Below, piece after piece: positions 7,156 through 16,204 of a DNA stretch of 64,000 bases. Under the pieces are notes generated by a model. It did no database searches and was not told the origin of the DNA. It saw only the letters and a program-made list of their open reading frames with translations. Made by a program: the position numbers and the translations under genes. The first letter of the stretch is position 1; the number at the start of each line of letters is the position of its first letter. This DNA comes from Candidatus Gastranaerophilales bacterium (GTDB lineage Bacteria; Cyanobacteriota; Vampirovibrionia; Gastranaerophilales; Gastranaerophilaceae): assembly GCA_947624645.1 (NCBI GenBank), contig CANQLG010000010.1, positions 1 through 64,000 of the forward strand, read 5' to 3'.

Positions 7156-8295
7156 TTATATAAAATCAGGATTAATAGATAACCATTGGTATTGCTGTCT
7201 ATTGACAGATTCAGGTTTTTCAATAAGGAAAGTACCACCGAATCTTCCGCGAGAAAAGGTAATGATACCATCTTGTTCAAGTGAAATCAGAGCTTTTCTG
7301 ATTGTGTTTGTACTTACATCAAACATTTTAGAAAGATCAAGCATAGAAGGCAGTTTATCTCCGGCATTATAGTTTGTATTAATATAATCGACTAAAGCTG
7401 ATTCAACTTTTTGATAACTGTAAAATGCGGCATCTTCTGCCTTAGAAAAAATTGAATTTTCTTTTAATGGTTCAAATATTGGATTCATAGGGTCTTGTGC
7501 CAAAATACTTCCGTATCTGCCTCGCCTTGATATAATAATCCCCTCTTTTATTAACTGTTTAACAGAATCATGAATTGTTTTAATACTTACACCAAAGTAC
7601 TTAGCCAAATCAATATGAGAAGGTATTTTGTCGCCTATATTAAAATTTTCTTTAAGATAATTTTTCATATCGGAAGTAAGTTTAAACACAAGTGTATCAG
7701 CAGACATAGTATCGAAAATTTTATGTTCTTCTTCACTTATAGAAGGAATATTTTTAAGGAACCAGTTTGCATCATTACCTCTTATTTGTCTTGATTCAAG
7801 AACTTGTTCTTTACATAAAAATTCATAAGCCATTCTTATTGTATTTTGAGAAATGCCAATATATTCGGACATTTTTCTTGTGGATGGAATAGCTTTGCCT
7901 ATTTTATAATTGTTTTGAATAATTGTTTTTTTTATTGCAGCAACAGCTTTATCTCTTTTGGTAGTTGATTTTATTAAATTATTTATGGGATTTGTTTGTG
8001 AACAGATACTTGTACCAAGCTTTTGTTTAGATATAAGATATCCTTCATCTTCAACAAATCTTATTGCATTTTGAACAGTACCAATACTGACTCCGAGATA
8101 ATTTGATATATCTGCTTTACTTGGTAAAAGGTCATTTTCATTAATAGTTTTTTTCTTTATCGAAGATAATATCCAATTTATTAACCATTTTTTTATAACA
8201 GAATCTTTAGGTTCAAAAGATGAAGAAAAATCAGGTATTTCTTTTGGCAGTTCAGAAATATCAATTTTTCTTTGATTATATTTTAGCTCAGGCAT
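7156..8295 (-). CDS. Regulator with four tandem GntR-type winged-helix domains
   Basis: A 379-residue protein that seems to consist of four GntR-family winged-helix DNA-binding domains, at about residues 33-97, 115-180, 203-266 and 295-358. Each contains the typical run: PS-x-x-(D/K)-(I/L/M)-(S/A), then a recognition helix, for example LPSKADISNYLGVSIGTV, IPSTRKMSEYIGISQNTI, IPSHIDLAKYFGVSIKTI and LPSMLDLSKMFDVSTNTI. The third and fourth also have the basic wing RRGRYG or SRGRFG. No effector-binding or aminotransferase domain is visible, unlike ordinary GntR proteins, which carry one winged helix plus a ligand domain. A GAGGT ribosome-binding site precedes ATG. It is co-directional with the response regulator upstream and the 55-aa gene downstream. 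Confidence 0.9.
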   Translation of the reverse strand: MPELKYNQRKIDISELPKEIPDFSSSFEPKDSVIKKWLINWILSSIKKKTINENDLLPSKADISNYLGVSIGTVQNAIRFVEDEGYLISKQKLGTSICSQTNPINNLIKSTTKRDKAVAAIKKTIIQNNYKIGKAIPSTRKMSEYIGISQNTIRMAYEFLCKEQVLESRQIRGNDANWFLKNIPSISEEEHKIFDTMSADTLVFKLTSDMKNYLKENFNIGDKIPSHIDLAKYFGVSIKTIHDSVKQLIKEGIIISRRGRYGSILAQDPMNPIFEPLKENSIFSKAEDAAFYSYQKVESALVDYINTNYNAGDKLPSMLDLSKMFDVSTNTIRKALISLEQDGIITFSRGRFGGTFLIEKPESVNRQQYQWLSINPDFI

Positions 8296-8395
8296 TTTAC
8301 CTCCGAATTTTTTATTTATTATAAGTCAGATTACTATTTTTTTTGTTATTTTAAAAAAATATTTTAATAATTTGTAACTTTATATAAATAATCAA

Positions 8396-9064
8396 TCAGA
8401 CAATACCTTCTTTAATAGCTTTAACGGCAGCTTGGGTACGGTCATCTACTAAGAGTTTTTGTATAATATTGCAAACATGTGCTTTTGCCGTATGTTCACT
8501 TATACAAAGCTGTTTTGCTATATCATTATTTGACTTTCCTTCCACAACAAGTTTTAATACTTCATATTCACGTTCAGTAAGATTAGAATGTGTATTTCTG
8601 AAGTTTGCTCTTGATGTTTTCTTTTGAACTAATACTGAATCATTACTGTTTCTTAAGTGTTGAACAATCTTTGGGTCAAACCACATAGCTCCATCATTAA
8701 CACTTTTAACTATATATAGCAGCATTTCCGTATTAATATCTTTAATTACATAAGCATATATACCAAGAGAAAAGCATTTTGTAATTTCTTCTTCATTATT
8801 TCTTGATGATAAAACTATAATTTTTATATTGGGATTAATTTCTAATATTTCCTTAATAAGCTTTGTTCCTGAGATATCGGGCAACCCCAAATCCAGTAAA
8901 ATAACATCTATATCGGAATTTTCAATTTTGTTTAATGCTTCTTTTCCGCATTCCGCCTCACATACGACTTGATACCCGTCTGTTTCATCAAATAATGTTT
9001 TTATTCCAACTCGTATAAGCTTATGGTCTTCTATCAACATTAGCTTTATATCTGAACAATTCAT
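8396..9064 (-). CDS. NarL/LuxR-type response regulator
   Basis: Two-domain response regulator of 222 residues. The receiver domain has the acidic pair Glu12/Asp13 (LIEDHKLIR), phospho-acceptor Asp58 in VILLDLGLPD, and the conserved Lys in YVIKD. A linker leads to a LuxR-type helix-turn-helix, LTEREYEVLKLVVEGKSNNDIAKQLCISEHTAKAHV in outline, at roughly residues 150-210. It should bind DNA as a phosphorylated dimer. No histidine kinase is encoded nearby, so its partner is elsewhere. It is the first gene of the minus-strand block that continues with the GntR-type regulator 100 bp downstream; whether the two share a transcript cannot be told. Confidence 0.95.
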   Translation of the reverse strand: MNCSDIKLMLIEDHKLIRVGIKTLFDETDGYQVVCEAECGKEALNKIENSDIDVILLDLGLPDISGTKLIKEILEINPNIKIIVLSSRNNEEEITKCFSLGIYAYVIKDINTEMLLYIVKSVNDGAMWFDPKIVQHLRNSNDSVLVQKKTSRANFRNTHSNLTEREYEVLKLVVEGKSNNDIAKQLCISEHTAKAHVCNIIQKLLVDDRTQAAVKAIKEGIV

Positions 9065-9297
9065 ATCTGCCTCCGATATTATATTATTAAAATGAAAAAG
9101 TATATTTATCCCCCTTTTTAAACTTTTTTTGTATATTTGCTTTTTTTTAAAAAAAATTATTAAAATAAAAAATATAATTTAAAATTTTTATCACAAAATT
9201 TTTTAAAATTATTTTGTACAATTTTTAATATCTATTAGAAATATAACAATAATATTTTTATAATTAATAATACTATAAGATATATAGCTATAACATT
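9065..9297. other. AT-rich divergent intergenic region
   Basis: This 233-bp gap between the divergent response regulator and methyltransferase genes is almost pure A/T. It has long A and T runs around 9120-9230 and several TATAAT-like hexamers, too many to choose from. It must hold both promoters. I see no RNA gene, hairpin terminator or open frame in it. Confidence 0.5.
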
Positions 9298-10335
9298 ATG
9301 AGTAAAAAAATTTATAAATTTATAAAAACAAATGATAATTCAATAGGATTATATGATGAAAAAGTAGGTGATATATTGCACTCGAAAACGGGAGCATTAA
9401 AAGAAGCTAATGAAAAATTTATAAAACCGCTTGAGAATATTATTTTGAATGATGAAATAAATGTATTGGATATATGTTACGGAGTCGGATACAATACAAA
9501 AGCAGTATTAAATAAATATAAAAGAATAAAAATAAATATAGATGCACTTGAATCAGACATTAACCTTATATATCTTTCTCCATTATTAGAGGATAATATT
9601 AATGACGATGAATTAAAAAATTTTATTATAGAGAAAATTTGTAATATCAGTAGTGAAGATATTAATACAGAATATCTGTTTAGTACTTTAATTGATTCGG
9701 ATAATAAGAAATTTTTATCGTCCTTAGGATTAAAAATAATCCCTCAATTTGATATCGAGGGATATAAAAGTAAGGGGGCGGTTCATAATAATCGTTTTTT
9801 ACATAATATATATTATAACTATATATCTAATAACATGATTAATAACTCAAAGCCTAATAAATATAACAATTCAGATTTAAGCTTCTATTTGGACGATGCA
9901 AGAAAATCTATTATGACTTTAAATAAGCTTTATGATGTTGTATTTCTTGATGCATATTCGCCAAAAATTGATCCGGTTTTATGGACAATTGATTTTTTAA
10001 ACGAAGTAAAAAAAAGAATGAACAATAATTCTATTCTTGTTTCTTATTCTAAATCCGTACCTTTTAGAAGTGCGCTTGTTGAACTGGGTTTTTGTGTAGG
10101 AAAAACATTAATTGATAATATTGATATGGGAACGGTTGCTTCTTTTAATTCTAATATTATAATTAATAAATTATCCGATTACGATATGAATTTAATATCA
10201 ACAAGAAGCGGTATTACTTTTAAAGACCCTGATTTAAATCTTTTTCCGTCAGAAATTTTAAACAACAGAAAAATTGAGTCTGATTCATCATGCAGAATAT
10301 CCAGAAGCTCATTTATGAAAAATTTAACTAGATAA
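9298..10335 (+). CDS. MnmC2-like tRNA wobble-uridine methyltransferase
   Basis: A 345-residue SAM-dependent methyltransferase of the DUF752/MnmC N-terminal family. It has the characteristic LHSKTGALKEANEKFI opening (family: HS-x-x-GA-x-x-E), SAM-binding motif I LDICYGVGYNTK, and the signature VVFLDAYSPKIDPVLWTIDFL. The family adds the last methyl group of 5-methylaminomethyl-2-thiouridine at tRNA position 34. The FAD oxidase half of classical MnmC is missing, as in the free-standing enzyme of Aquifex. The C-terminal 45 residues (SDYDMNLISTRSG onward) are extra. No ribosome-binding site is visible before ATG 9298. Confidence 0.85.
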   Translation: MSKKIYKFIKTNDNSIGLYDEKVGDILHSKTGALKEANEKFIKPLENIILNDEINVLDICYGVGYNTKAVLNKYKRIKINIDALESDINLIYLSPLLEDNINDDELKNFIIEKICNISSEDINTEYLFSTLIDSDNKKFLSSLGLKIIPQFDIEGYKSKGAVHNNRFLHNIYYNYISNNMINNSKPNKYNNSDLSFYLDDARKSIMTLNKLYDVVFLDAYSPKIDPVLWTIDFLNEVKKRMNNNSILVSYSKSVPFRSALVELGFCVGKTLIDNIDMGTVASFNSNIIINKLSDYDMNLISTRSGITFKDPDLNLFPSEILNNRKIESDSSCRISRSSFMKNLTR

Positions 10336-10433
10336 TTTTATCGTTATATATCTTATCGAATGTAAATATGAAGTTAAATAAAAAAATTTTTTTTTATAAA
10401 AAATTATTATAAAATTTTTAAAAAGGAAAAAAA

Positions 10434-11723
10434 ATGAATTATGATTTAATTGTATATGGCGGAGGTACATCAGGTGTTGCTGCCGCATATATTGCTTCTA
10501 AATATGGTCTTAATACTTTACTTGTAGAAAAATCCGACTCGCTTGGAGGCAGCGCTACAAGAGGGCTTGTTATACCCTGTATGAAAGTTAACACTTTAAA
10601 TATTAATACGGAGTTCTTCAATGACTTATTGGTTTTTGCCGATAAATATTGCGCAAGAACCACATATTGTGACGGTAATAAGGCATGGTTTAACCCTGAA
10701 TTACTTAAAATAGTGTTAGATGATATGCTTAATTCCGTAAAATGCAATGTATTATTTTCTTCCGAGCCTGAATCTATAAGTTTTGACAATAATTTATGCC
10801 TTTTTTCATCTTATATAAATCATAAAATATTATCAATATATATCGAATCAAAATATATTATTGACGCAACTTCAGAAGGTAAAATTTTTAAACTTTTAAA
10901 TTGCGATTTTCAACTGAATAATGATGAATATCAAACTCCTACATTAAGATTTATAATGTCAGGAGTTAACATAAAAAGCTTTTCAGAATGGTTAATTAAA
11001 TTTGATACAGATAGAAACGTCACAACTGTTGATAATTCAGGCAATCAAATACACCTATCTACCGCATATACTTGGGATAATAACCGCAAATGGGCGTTAA
11101 AACCATTGTTTGAAAAGGCTGTATCTGATGGTATTCTTGATATTTCGGACACCGCTTATTTTCAAATATTTACTATTGCTTCTATGCCTGATTCCGTTGC
11201 TTTTAATTGCCCGAGGGTATTACCTGATGAAGATGAAGAAGATATTCTTGACCCGTTTATATACTCAAAAGCCTTAATGCAAGCCCGCCAGAGAATATTT
11301 AGACTTTCAAATTTCTGCAAAAAGTATCTTATAGGCTTTGAAAATTCATACATCTCTAATATCGCTGATATGTTTGGGATTAGAGAATCATACAGGATAA
11401 AAGGTCAGTATACTCTTACAACAGATGATATTATAAACTCCAAAAAATTCGACAATATTGCTTTTGCTTGTGATTATCCTATTGATATTCATTCAACACA
11501 AAAAGACAAAGATATACTTTCTTTTACAAAAGATGTATATTATGCGCCCGTTGAAATGTTGAAATCTGCCAATTATAACAATTTATACGGTATAGGCAGA
11601 ATAGTAAGCGCAGATTTTAAAACCCAATCAGCAATAAGAACACAGCTAACTTGTTTTTCAATGGGAGAAGCTGCTTCAAAAAATATCATTAAAGAATTAT
11701 CTAATCAAGATAAAAAGCAGTAA
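10434..11723 (+). CDS. FAD-dependent oxidoreductase (FAD_oxidored type)
   Basis: A 429-residue flavoprotein. The N-terminal dinucleotide-binding fold is clear: LIVYGGGTSGVAAAYIASKYG, then VEKSDSLGGSATRG, the second FAD contact. FGIRESYRIKGQY near residue 315 and the C-terminal GIGRIVSADFKTQSAIRTQ, with MGEAA, fit the FAD-dependent oxidoreductase family PF12831. Substrate unknown. AAAAAGG precedes ATG by seven bases. It follows the MnmC2-like gene by 98 bp on the same strand and overlaps the end of the convergent SLOG gene by 23 bp. It is not the DadA-type oxidase found fused in MnmC. Confidence 0.85.
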   Translation: MNYDLIVYGGGTSGVAAAYIASKYGLNTLLVEKSDSLGGSATRGLVIPCMKVNTLNINTEFFNDLLVFADKYCARTTYCDGNKAWFNPELLKIVLDDMLNSVKCNVLFSSEPESISFDNNLCLFSSYINHKILSIYIESKYIIDATSEGKIFKLLNCDFQLNNDEYQTPTLRFIMSGVNIKSFSEWLIKFDTDRNVTTVDNSGNQIHLSTAYTWDNNRKWALKPLFEKAVSDGILDISDTAYFQIFTIASMPDSVAFNCPRVLPDEDEEDILDPFIYSKALMQARQRIFRLSNFCKKYLIGFENSYISNIADMFGIRESYRIKGQYTLTTDDIINSKKFDNIAFACDYPIDIHSTQKDKDILSFTKDVYYAPVEMLKSANYNNLYGIGRIVSADFKTQSAIRTQLTCFSMGEAASKNIIKELSNQDKKQ

Positions 11724-12261
11724 CGACCTTATGTGAATCTTCAGCATGCTGAATAGCTTTATGCAGAGTATTTGATGTATGTGACAAGAAGCAAATTAAC
11801 TGCTGGCATTCATCAATAATTTCTCTGTTGCATATACGGCTTGCATCCGCTAATGTCATCATGGAACGGTCAGGATGTTCCAATATATTGGGTACACCAA
11901 TTAACTGGTCTTGTACGTCAGAAGGCTGCTGACCTATTGTTTGCGGAAGTATTACTCTTAATTTATCAGGGTTTGCTTTCATTGCACCACGTATTGCCGC
12001 TGCATTTGTACCTGAAGACCCTCCGCTTGTTATAACCGTATTACCTTGCATTACCAATGCACAGGATAATATTTCAATAATTTGCTGATGTGTTATAGGC
12101 AAATTTCTGCTTCCTATTATTGCAACCTTTTTAGCTGACTGTTGTATGGTTGCAAGTTCCATAGCTAAAGCATCCAATGTATTTGATTCGTTGTTTTCTA
12201 TTTTATCTAAGTCATCCAGCGGTACCATAATACTTTGTTCATTTTTGTTTTCTTCTGACAT
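11701..12261 (-). CDS. DprA-like SLOG-domain protein of cyanobacterial type
   Basis: A 186-residue protein with one Rossmann-like SLOG domain: VAIIGSRNLPITHQ, then TSGGSSGTNAAAIRGAM, the phosphate-binding glycine loop, and VILPQT. From memory it closely resembles proteins that cyanobacteria carry under the name DNA recombination-mediator protein A, which share QSAKKVAIIGSR, THQ, TSG-x-x-GTN, CNREI and QQLICF. The real DprA loads RecA during transformation; this short form lacks DprA's other domains and may instead bind a nucleotide ligand. It is divergent from the helicase gene, with which it shares a 68-bp promoter gap. Confidence 0.82.
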   Translation of the reverse strand: MSEENKNEQSIMVPLDDLDKIENNESNTLDALAMELATIQQSAKKVAIIGSRNLPITHQQIIEILSCALVMQGNTVITSGGSSGTNAAAIRGAMKANPDKLRVILPQTIGQQPSDVQDQLIGVPNILEHPDRSMMTLADASRICNREIIDECQQLICFLSHTSNTLHKAIQHAEDSHKVVTAFYLD

Positions 12262-12329
12262 ATATTTTCCTATTTAAAATTATTTATAATATAATAATAA
12301 TAGCATAATTTTAAAAAAATAAAAGATAC

Positions 12330-14798
12330 ATGTCAAATATTTTAGAGGGATTAAACAGGGAGCAGCAAGAAGCCGTATTACAAGATAAAGGTACGGTTCT
12401 TGTACTTGCGGGTGCAGGCTGCGGTAAAACAAAAGTTCTGACTACAAGAATTGCACATTTAATTAATTCAGGTGTATCGCCTTATGAAATTCTGGCGGTT
12501 ACGTTTACTAATAAAGCTGCAAAAGAAATGGTACAAAGACTTTCCAAAATGGTTGGTGAAGACAAAGCATCAAAAATGTGGGTCGGTACTTTCCACTCTG
12601 TTTCAGGCAGAATTTTAAGAACAGATATCGCTCAATACGTTGATGAAAACGGTAATTCTTATAATAATAAATTTGTTATCTATGATGATAATGATTCTAT
12701 GTCTTTATTAAAAACTGCAATTAAGAATTGCCATCTTGACGAAAAAATATATGACCCCAAACTTTTAAAAGTCATTATTTCCAATGCAAAAAATAAAATG
12801 CAAGATGCTTATACTTATGCTACAAGAGCCAGAGATTACAGAACGGAACGTCATTCACAGATTTTTCTTGAGTATCAAAAATTATTACAAGCAAATAATG
12901 CTCTTGATTTTGACGATATGCTCGTTTTAGCCGTAAAACTTTTAGAAAACAATGATGCAGTCAGAGAGAAATATTTCAAAAGATTTAAACACATACTTGT
13001 GGATGAATTTCAAGATACCAATTTATGCCAATACCGTTTAATTAAATCAATATATACAAATAATTCCGAAGAAGAAGATATTCCGCCCGAAAAAAGTTTG
13101 TGTGTGGTTGGTGATATCGACCAATCAATATACAGCTGGCGAGGTGCTGATTATAGAATTTTACTCAATTTACAATCGACTTTCAAAAAAACTCATTTAA
13201 TTAAACTGGAGCAAAATTATCGTTCCTGCGCTACAATTCTTGATGCGGCGAATGCAATTATTTGCAATAATAAGCAAAGAATCAGCAAAAATCTTTATTC
13301 AAATCTTGGGCAAGGTGTTAAAATAAACTATTATCAGGCAAATGATGAATCAGATGAGGCACTTAATTTAATCAGTGAAGTAAAACGCCTATCCGTTAGC
13401 AATTCACTTTCCGATATGGCTGTTTTATATCGTACTAACTCTCAATCAAGAGCCATAGAAGAAGCTTGTATGGCAAATAATGTCCCTTATAAAGTTGTCG
13501 GCGGGCTTAAATTCTACGATAGAAAAGAAGTTAAAGATGCTGTTGCCTATTTAAAACTTATTTATAATCCTGATGATTCAATGAGTTTTAAGCGTATAGT
13601 TAATGTACCAAAACGCTCTTTAGGTACGGCAAGCGTTGATAAACTTCTCAATATTGCCGATGAAAATAATATCAAATTTACGGATATTTTAGCCGATATT
13701 AACAGTTTCGACGAATTTTCATCTGCCGTTAAATCTAAATTTAAGTCTTTTTACAACCTGATTTTAGATTTTCAAAATGCGTATAATACTCTTGAATTGT
13801 CAGAATTTATTGCTTATGTTCTTGAAAAATCAGGTTATATTCAAGAAATTAAGGATACTGAAGACGAAGATACCGCAGAAAGTCGAATTGACAATTTAAA
13901 TGAGCTCATTAATGTTGCTAAAGATTTTATACCTCAGGATGAAGATGTATTAGGTGAATTTCTTGCCCAAGTTTCGTTGGTCAGTGATATTGATACTTAT
14001 GTTGAAGATGCCGATGCACTTACTTTAATGACCATTCACAGTGCCAAAGGGCTTGAATTTGATACTGTATTTCTTCCCGGATTAGAAGAAGGTATATTCC
14101 CCCATAACCGTTCTTTGGACTCTAACTCTGAAATGGAAGAAGAACGCAGACTTATGTACGTAGGTGTTACTAGGGCAAAGAAAAAATTATATATTAGCTC
14201 GGCTAAACGCAGAAAAATGTGGGGTAACTACAAATATTATAATCCCAGCCGTTTTATCGGCGAAATTCCGTCTGATTTAATTAATTACTCAGAATCCGAC
14301 TATATCACTTCAGATAATAAACAAAGTTATACTTTTAACAGTGCCGTCAAAACCATTAAATCAAATTTGATAAATGAAAATCCCGACGGCAGTATAAAGT
14401 CTGTTACTTCTTTCGGCAAAAATTTCATTGCTCCAAAAAGAAATATTACTCATAATACAAGTTTTGTTATAAAAAGCAAGCACCACGATGATATAAAACA
14501 AGACCGTATAAATAAGGAAGAAGAACAGGTTAAAAATCTGCTTGAAAATAATCCTATCAAAAAAATGCTTCTTGAACGAAAACAAAGAGAAGCAGCACTA
14601 TCGTCAGAACAAAAAACGACTTTTAACTCTTCTAATGTTGATTTTAAAGCTGGGGACAGGGTTTTTCACTCTAAATTCGGTGTAGGTAAAATTATAGAAA
14701 TAAAAGAAGTTGCATCTTCCCCAATGATTATTGCGGATTTTGGAAAATTTGGAACTAAGGCTTTGGATGCTTCTTTTTCTAACCTAAAAAAATTCTGA
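12330..14798 (+). CDS. pcrA: UvrD/PcrA-type DNA helicase
   Basis: Superfamily 1A 3'-5' helicase of 822 residues for nucleotide-excision repair and clearing of DNA intermediates. Visible motifs: the Q-motif LNREQQEAV (8-16), Walker A AGAGCGKT (27-34), VDEFQDTN near 225 (Walker B), [34 protein letters not shown], and [13 protein letters not shown] near residue 610. The C-terminus [20 protein letters not shown] is the Tudor-like domain that binds RNA polymerase in PcrA. Length is slightly above usual because of a linker around 670-760. The start has no clear ribosome-binding site. Function is confident; the name PcrA rather than UvrD is a convention. Confidence 0.96.
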   Translation: MSNILEGLNREQQEAVLQDKGTVLVLAGAGCGKTKVLTTRIAHLINSGVSPYEILAVTFTNKAAKEMVQRLSKMVGEDKASKMWVGTFHSVSGRILRTDIAQYVDENGNSYNNKFVIYDDNDSMSLLKTAIKNCHLDEKIYDPKLLKVIISNAKNKMQDAYTYATRARDYRTERHSQIFLEYQKLLQANNALDFDDMLVLAVKLLENNDAVREKYFKRFKHILVDEFQDTNLCQYRLIKSIYTNNSEEEDIPPEKSLCVVGDIDQSIYSWRGADYRILLNLQSTFKKTHLIKLEQNYRSCATILDAANAIICNNKQRISKNLYSNLGQGVKINYYQANDESDEALNLISEVKRLSVSNSLSDMAVLYRTNSQSRAIEEACMANNVPYKVVGGLKFYDRKEVKDAVAYLKLIYNPDDSMSFKRIVNVPKRSLGTASVDKLLNIADENNIKFTDILADINSFDEFSSAVKSKFKSFYNLILDFQNAYNTLELSEFIAYVLEKSGYIQEIKDTEDEDTAESRIDNLNELINVAKDFIPQDEDVLGEFLAQVSLVSDIDTYVEDADALTLMTIHSAKGLEFDTVFLPGLEEGIFPHNRSLDSNSEMEEERRLMYVGVTRAKKKLYISSAKRRKMWGNYKYYNPSRFIGEIPSDLINYSESDYITSDNKQSYTFNSAVKTIKSNLINENPDGSIKSVTSFGKNFIAPKRNITHNTSFVIKSKHHDDIKQDRINKEEEQVKNLLENNPIKKMLLERKQREAALSSEQKTTFNSSNVDFKAGDRVFHSKFGVGKIIEIKEVASSPMIIADFGKFGTKALDASFSNLKKF

Positions 14799-14830
14799 TT
14801 ATTTATGATATAATTTTTTATGAGGTTATT

Positions 14831-15292
14831 ATGATTCACCCGCTATCCGATGTTCAAAGTTCAAAAATTGGTGCAGATACAAATATATGGCAGTTTTGTG
14901 TTGTACTGCCTGATGCCGTTATCGGAAAAAATTGTAATATTTGCTCTCATTGTTTTATAGAAAATGATGTCATTATCGGCGATAATGTTACTATAAAATG
15001 CGGTGTTCAAATATGGGACGGCATAAGGATTGAAGATAATGTGTTTATCGGTCCTAATGTTACCTTTTGCAATGATAAATATCCGAAATCAAAAAATAAA
15101 AATTTTAAAATTGAATCAGTAATTATAAAACGTGGTGCAAGTATAGGTGCTAATTCCACAATATTACCAGGAGTTACAATAGGTGAAAATTCTCTTATTG
15201 CTGCCGGTTCAATAGTGACAAAAGATGTACCTCCAAATACTGTGTACAAGATACCAATTTCCCCCAATATACGCAAAAACTGTTCTAAATAA
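14831..15292 (+). CDS. Hexapeptide-repeat acyltransferase
   Basis: A 153-residue left-handed beta-helix transferase. The repeats run from [11 protein letters not shown] through [25 protein letters not shown] and [13 protein letters not shown] to [19 protein letters not shown]. The opening [21 protein letters not shown] matches sugar N-acetyltransferases of the WbpD/FdtC type that modify amino-sugars of surface polysaccharide. The substrate cannot be told. A TGAGG site precedes the ATG. It follows the helicase by 32 bp and converges on the SGNH gene, itself a possible polysaccharide-modifying enzyme. Confidence 0.85.
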   Translation: MIHPLSDVQSSKIGADTNIWQFCVVLPDAVIGKNCNICSHCFIENDVIIGDNVTIKCGVQIWDGIRIEDNVFIGPNVTFCNDKYPKSKNKNFKIESVIIKRGASIGANSTILPGVTIGENSLIAAGSIVTKDVPPNTVYKIPISPNIRKNCSK

Positions 15293-15304
15293 TTTATACA
15301 TACT

Positions 15305-16175
15305 TTATATAGTATTTATTATATCTTTCAGTTTTTTAGTAAATTTTTCAGCACCACGTAAGTTTAGATGGTCAGTATCGTAAAAATCTTCATTTGTGTA
15401 TTCATTTGAATTGTAAAAACTTATTAATTTAACATTATTTTTATTGCATAACTGTATAATGCCGGAGAATAATTCATTATATTCGGGAATACATGATTTA
15501 TAATCTTGCGTAAAAGGCGGAATTACAACATATACATTAACATTATTTTTTTTGGCCAATTGTATTAGCTTTTCTGCATATATATGCCCTATTGTGCTTC
15601 TGACATTATTTTTATAATGTTTTTTAGCAACTCCCCCCCCCCATTAATAATTCGCTAGAAGCATTTTTAAACATTTCTTCATCATTACAAGGTTCGCCTC
15701 TATATGATTTATCTATATTTTTTCTTATATCAGATTCATAATTAAAAAATTTTATACTTCTATAAATACACTCTATTAAAAATGTAATATTCCTAACTAT
15801 ACTTTTTGAATATATATTATAAATGAAAATATAGGGAATACACAGAAATCTGTTAGAGGTTTTTTCAATCTCAAACCCGGGAGAAAATACGGAATAAAAG
15901 AGTATTATATTTTTTAAATTACTTAATTTACTCGCATATTTTTGGTAAAGTTTATATGAATAATATAAATCTTGTGATCTAATCGATAAATTAAATTCTG
16001 TTTCCTCTTTAGGTAAAAAGGCATAATGACCATGTGAACTGCCTAATACTAATGTCTGAATTTTGTTTATATTATTTTCTAATGATAAATGTTTTTTATA
16101 TATAGTATCAAAGTGATTTTTATAATAGTATTTATATCTTAATATATCAATTACTTTTTGAAAAAAATTAGTCAT
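15305..16175 (-). CDS. SGNH hydrolase-like gene interrupted at a ten-G tract
   Basis: Two minus-strand frames, 15624-16175 and 15305-15559 (the second extends in frame up to the tract), form one gene of about 290 codons. The upstream part has the SGNH block I motif VLGSSHGHYAF; the downstream part has the block V motif DTDHLNLRGAEKF. Neither is complete alone. At 15633-15642 the coding strand has ATG followed by ten G and AGTTGCTAA, so translation ends in GGGSC. With 8 or 11 G the reading would continue GVAKKHYKNNVRSTIG into the second frame. The gene is therefore off as sequenced. Phase variation is the favoured reading; a sequencing or assembly indel is the alternative. SGNH proteins of this kind often act on acyl groups of surface glycans. 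Confidence 0.8.
15633..15642 (-). repeat. Ten-base poly-G tract (poly-C on plus strand)
   Basis: Ten consecutive C on the plus strand, G on the coding strand, in a genome that is mostly A/T. It lies inside the SGNH gene and shifts the frame. Homopolymeric G tracts of this length are known slippage sites, for example in Campylobacter surface genes. Confidence 0.95.
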
Positions 16176-16204
16176 ATGTTAATAATATCATAAAATTAAT
16201 TATG

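Noticed and set aside
9120-9230. Long A and T runs as phase-variation tracts
   Set aside because: Runs of 6-8 A or T are everywhere in this A/T-rich sequence and do not lie in a coding frame or a defined promoter spacer.
10434-11723. FAD protein as the missing oxidase half of MnmC
   Set aside because: Its motifs fit the PF12831 type and not the DadA-like oxidase; kept only as a question about non-homologous replacement.
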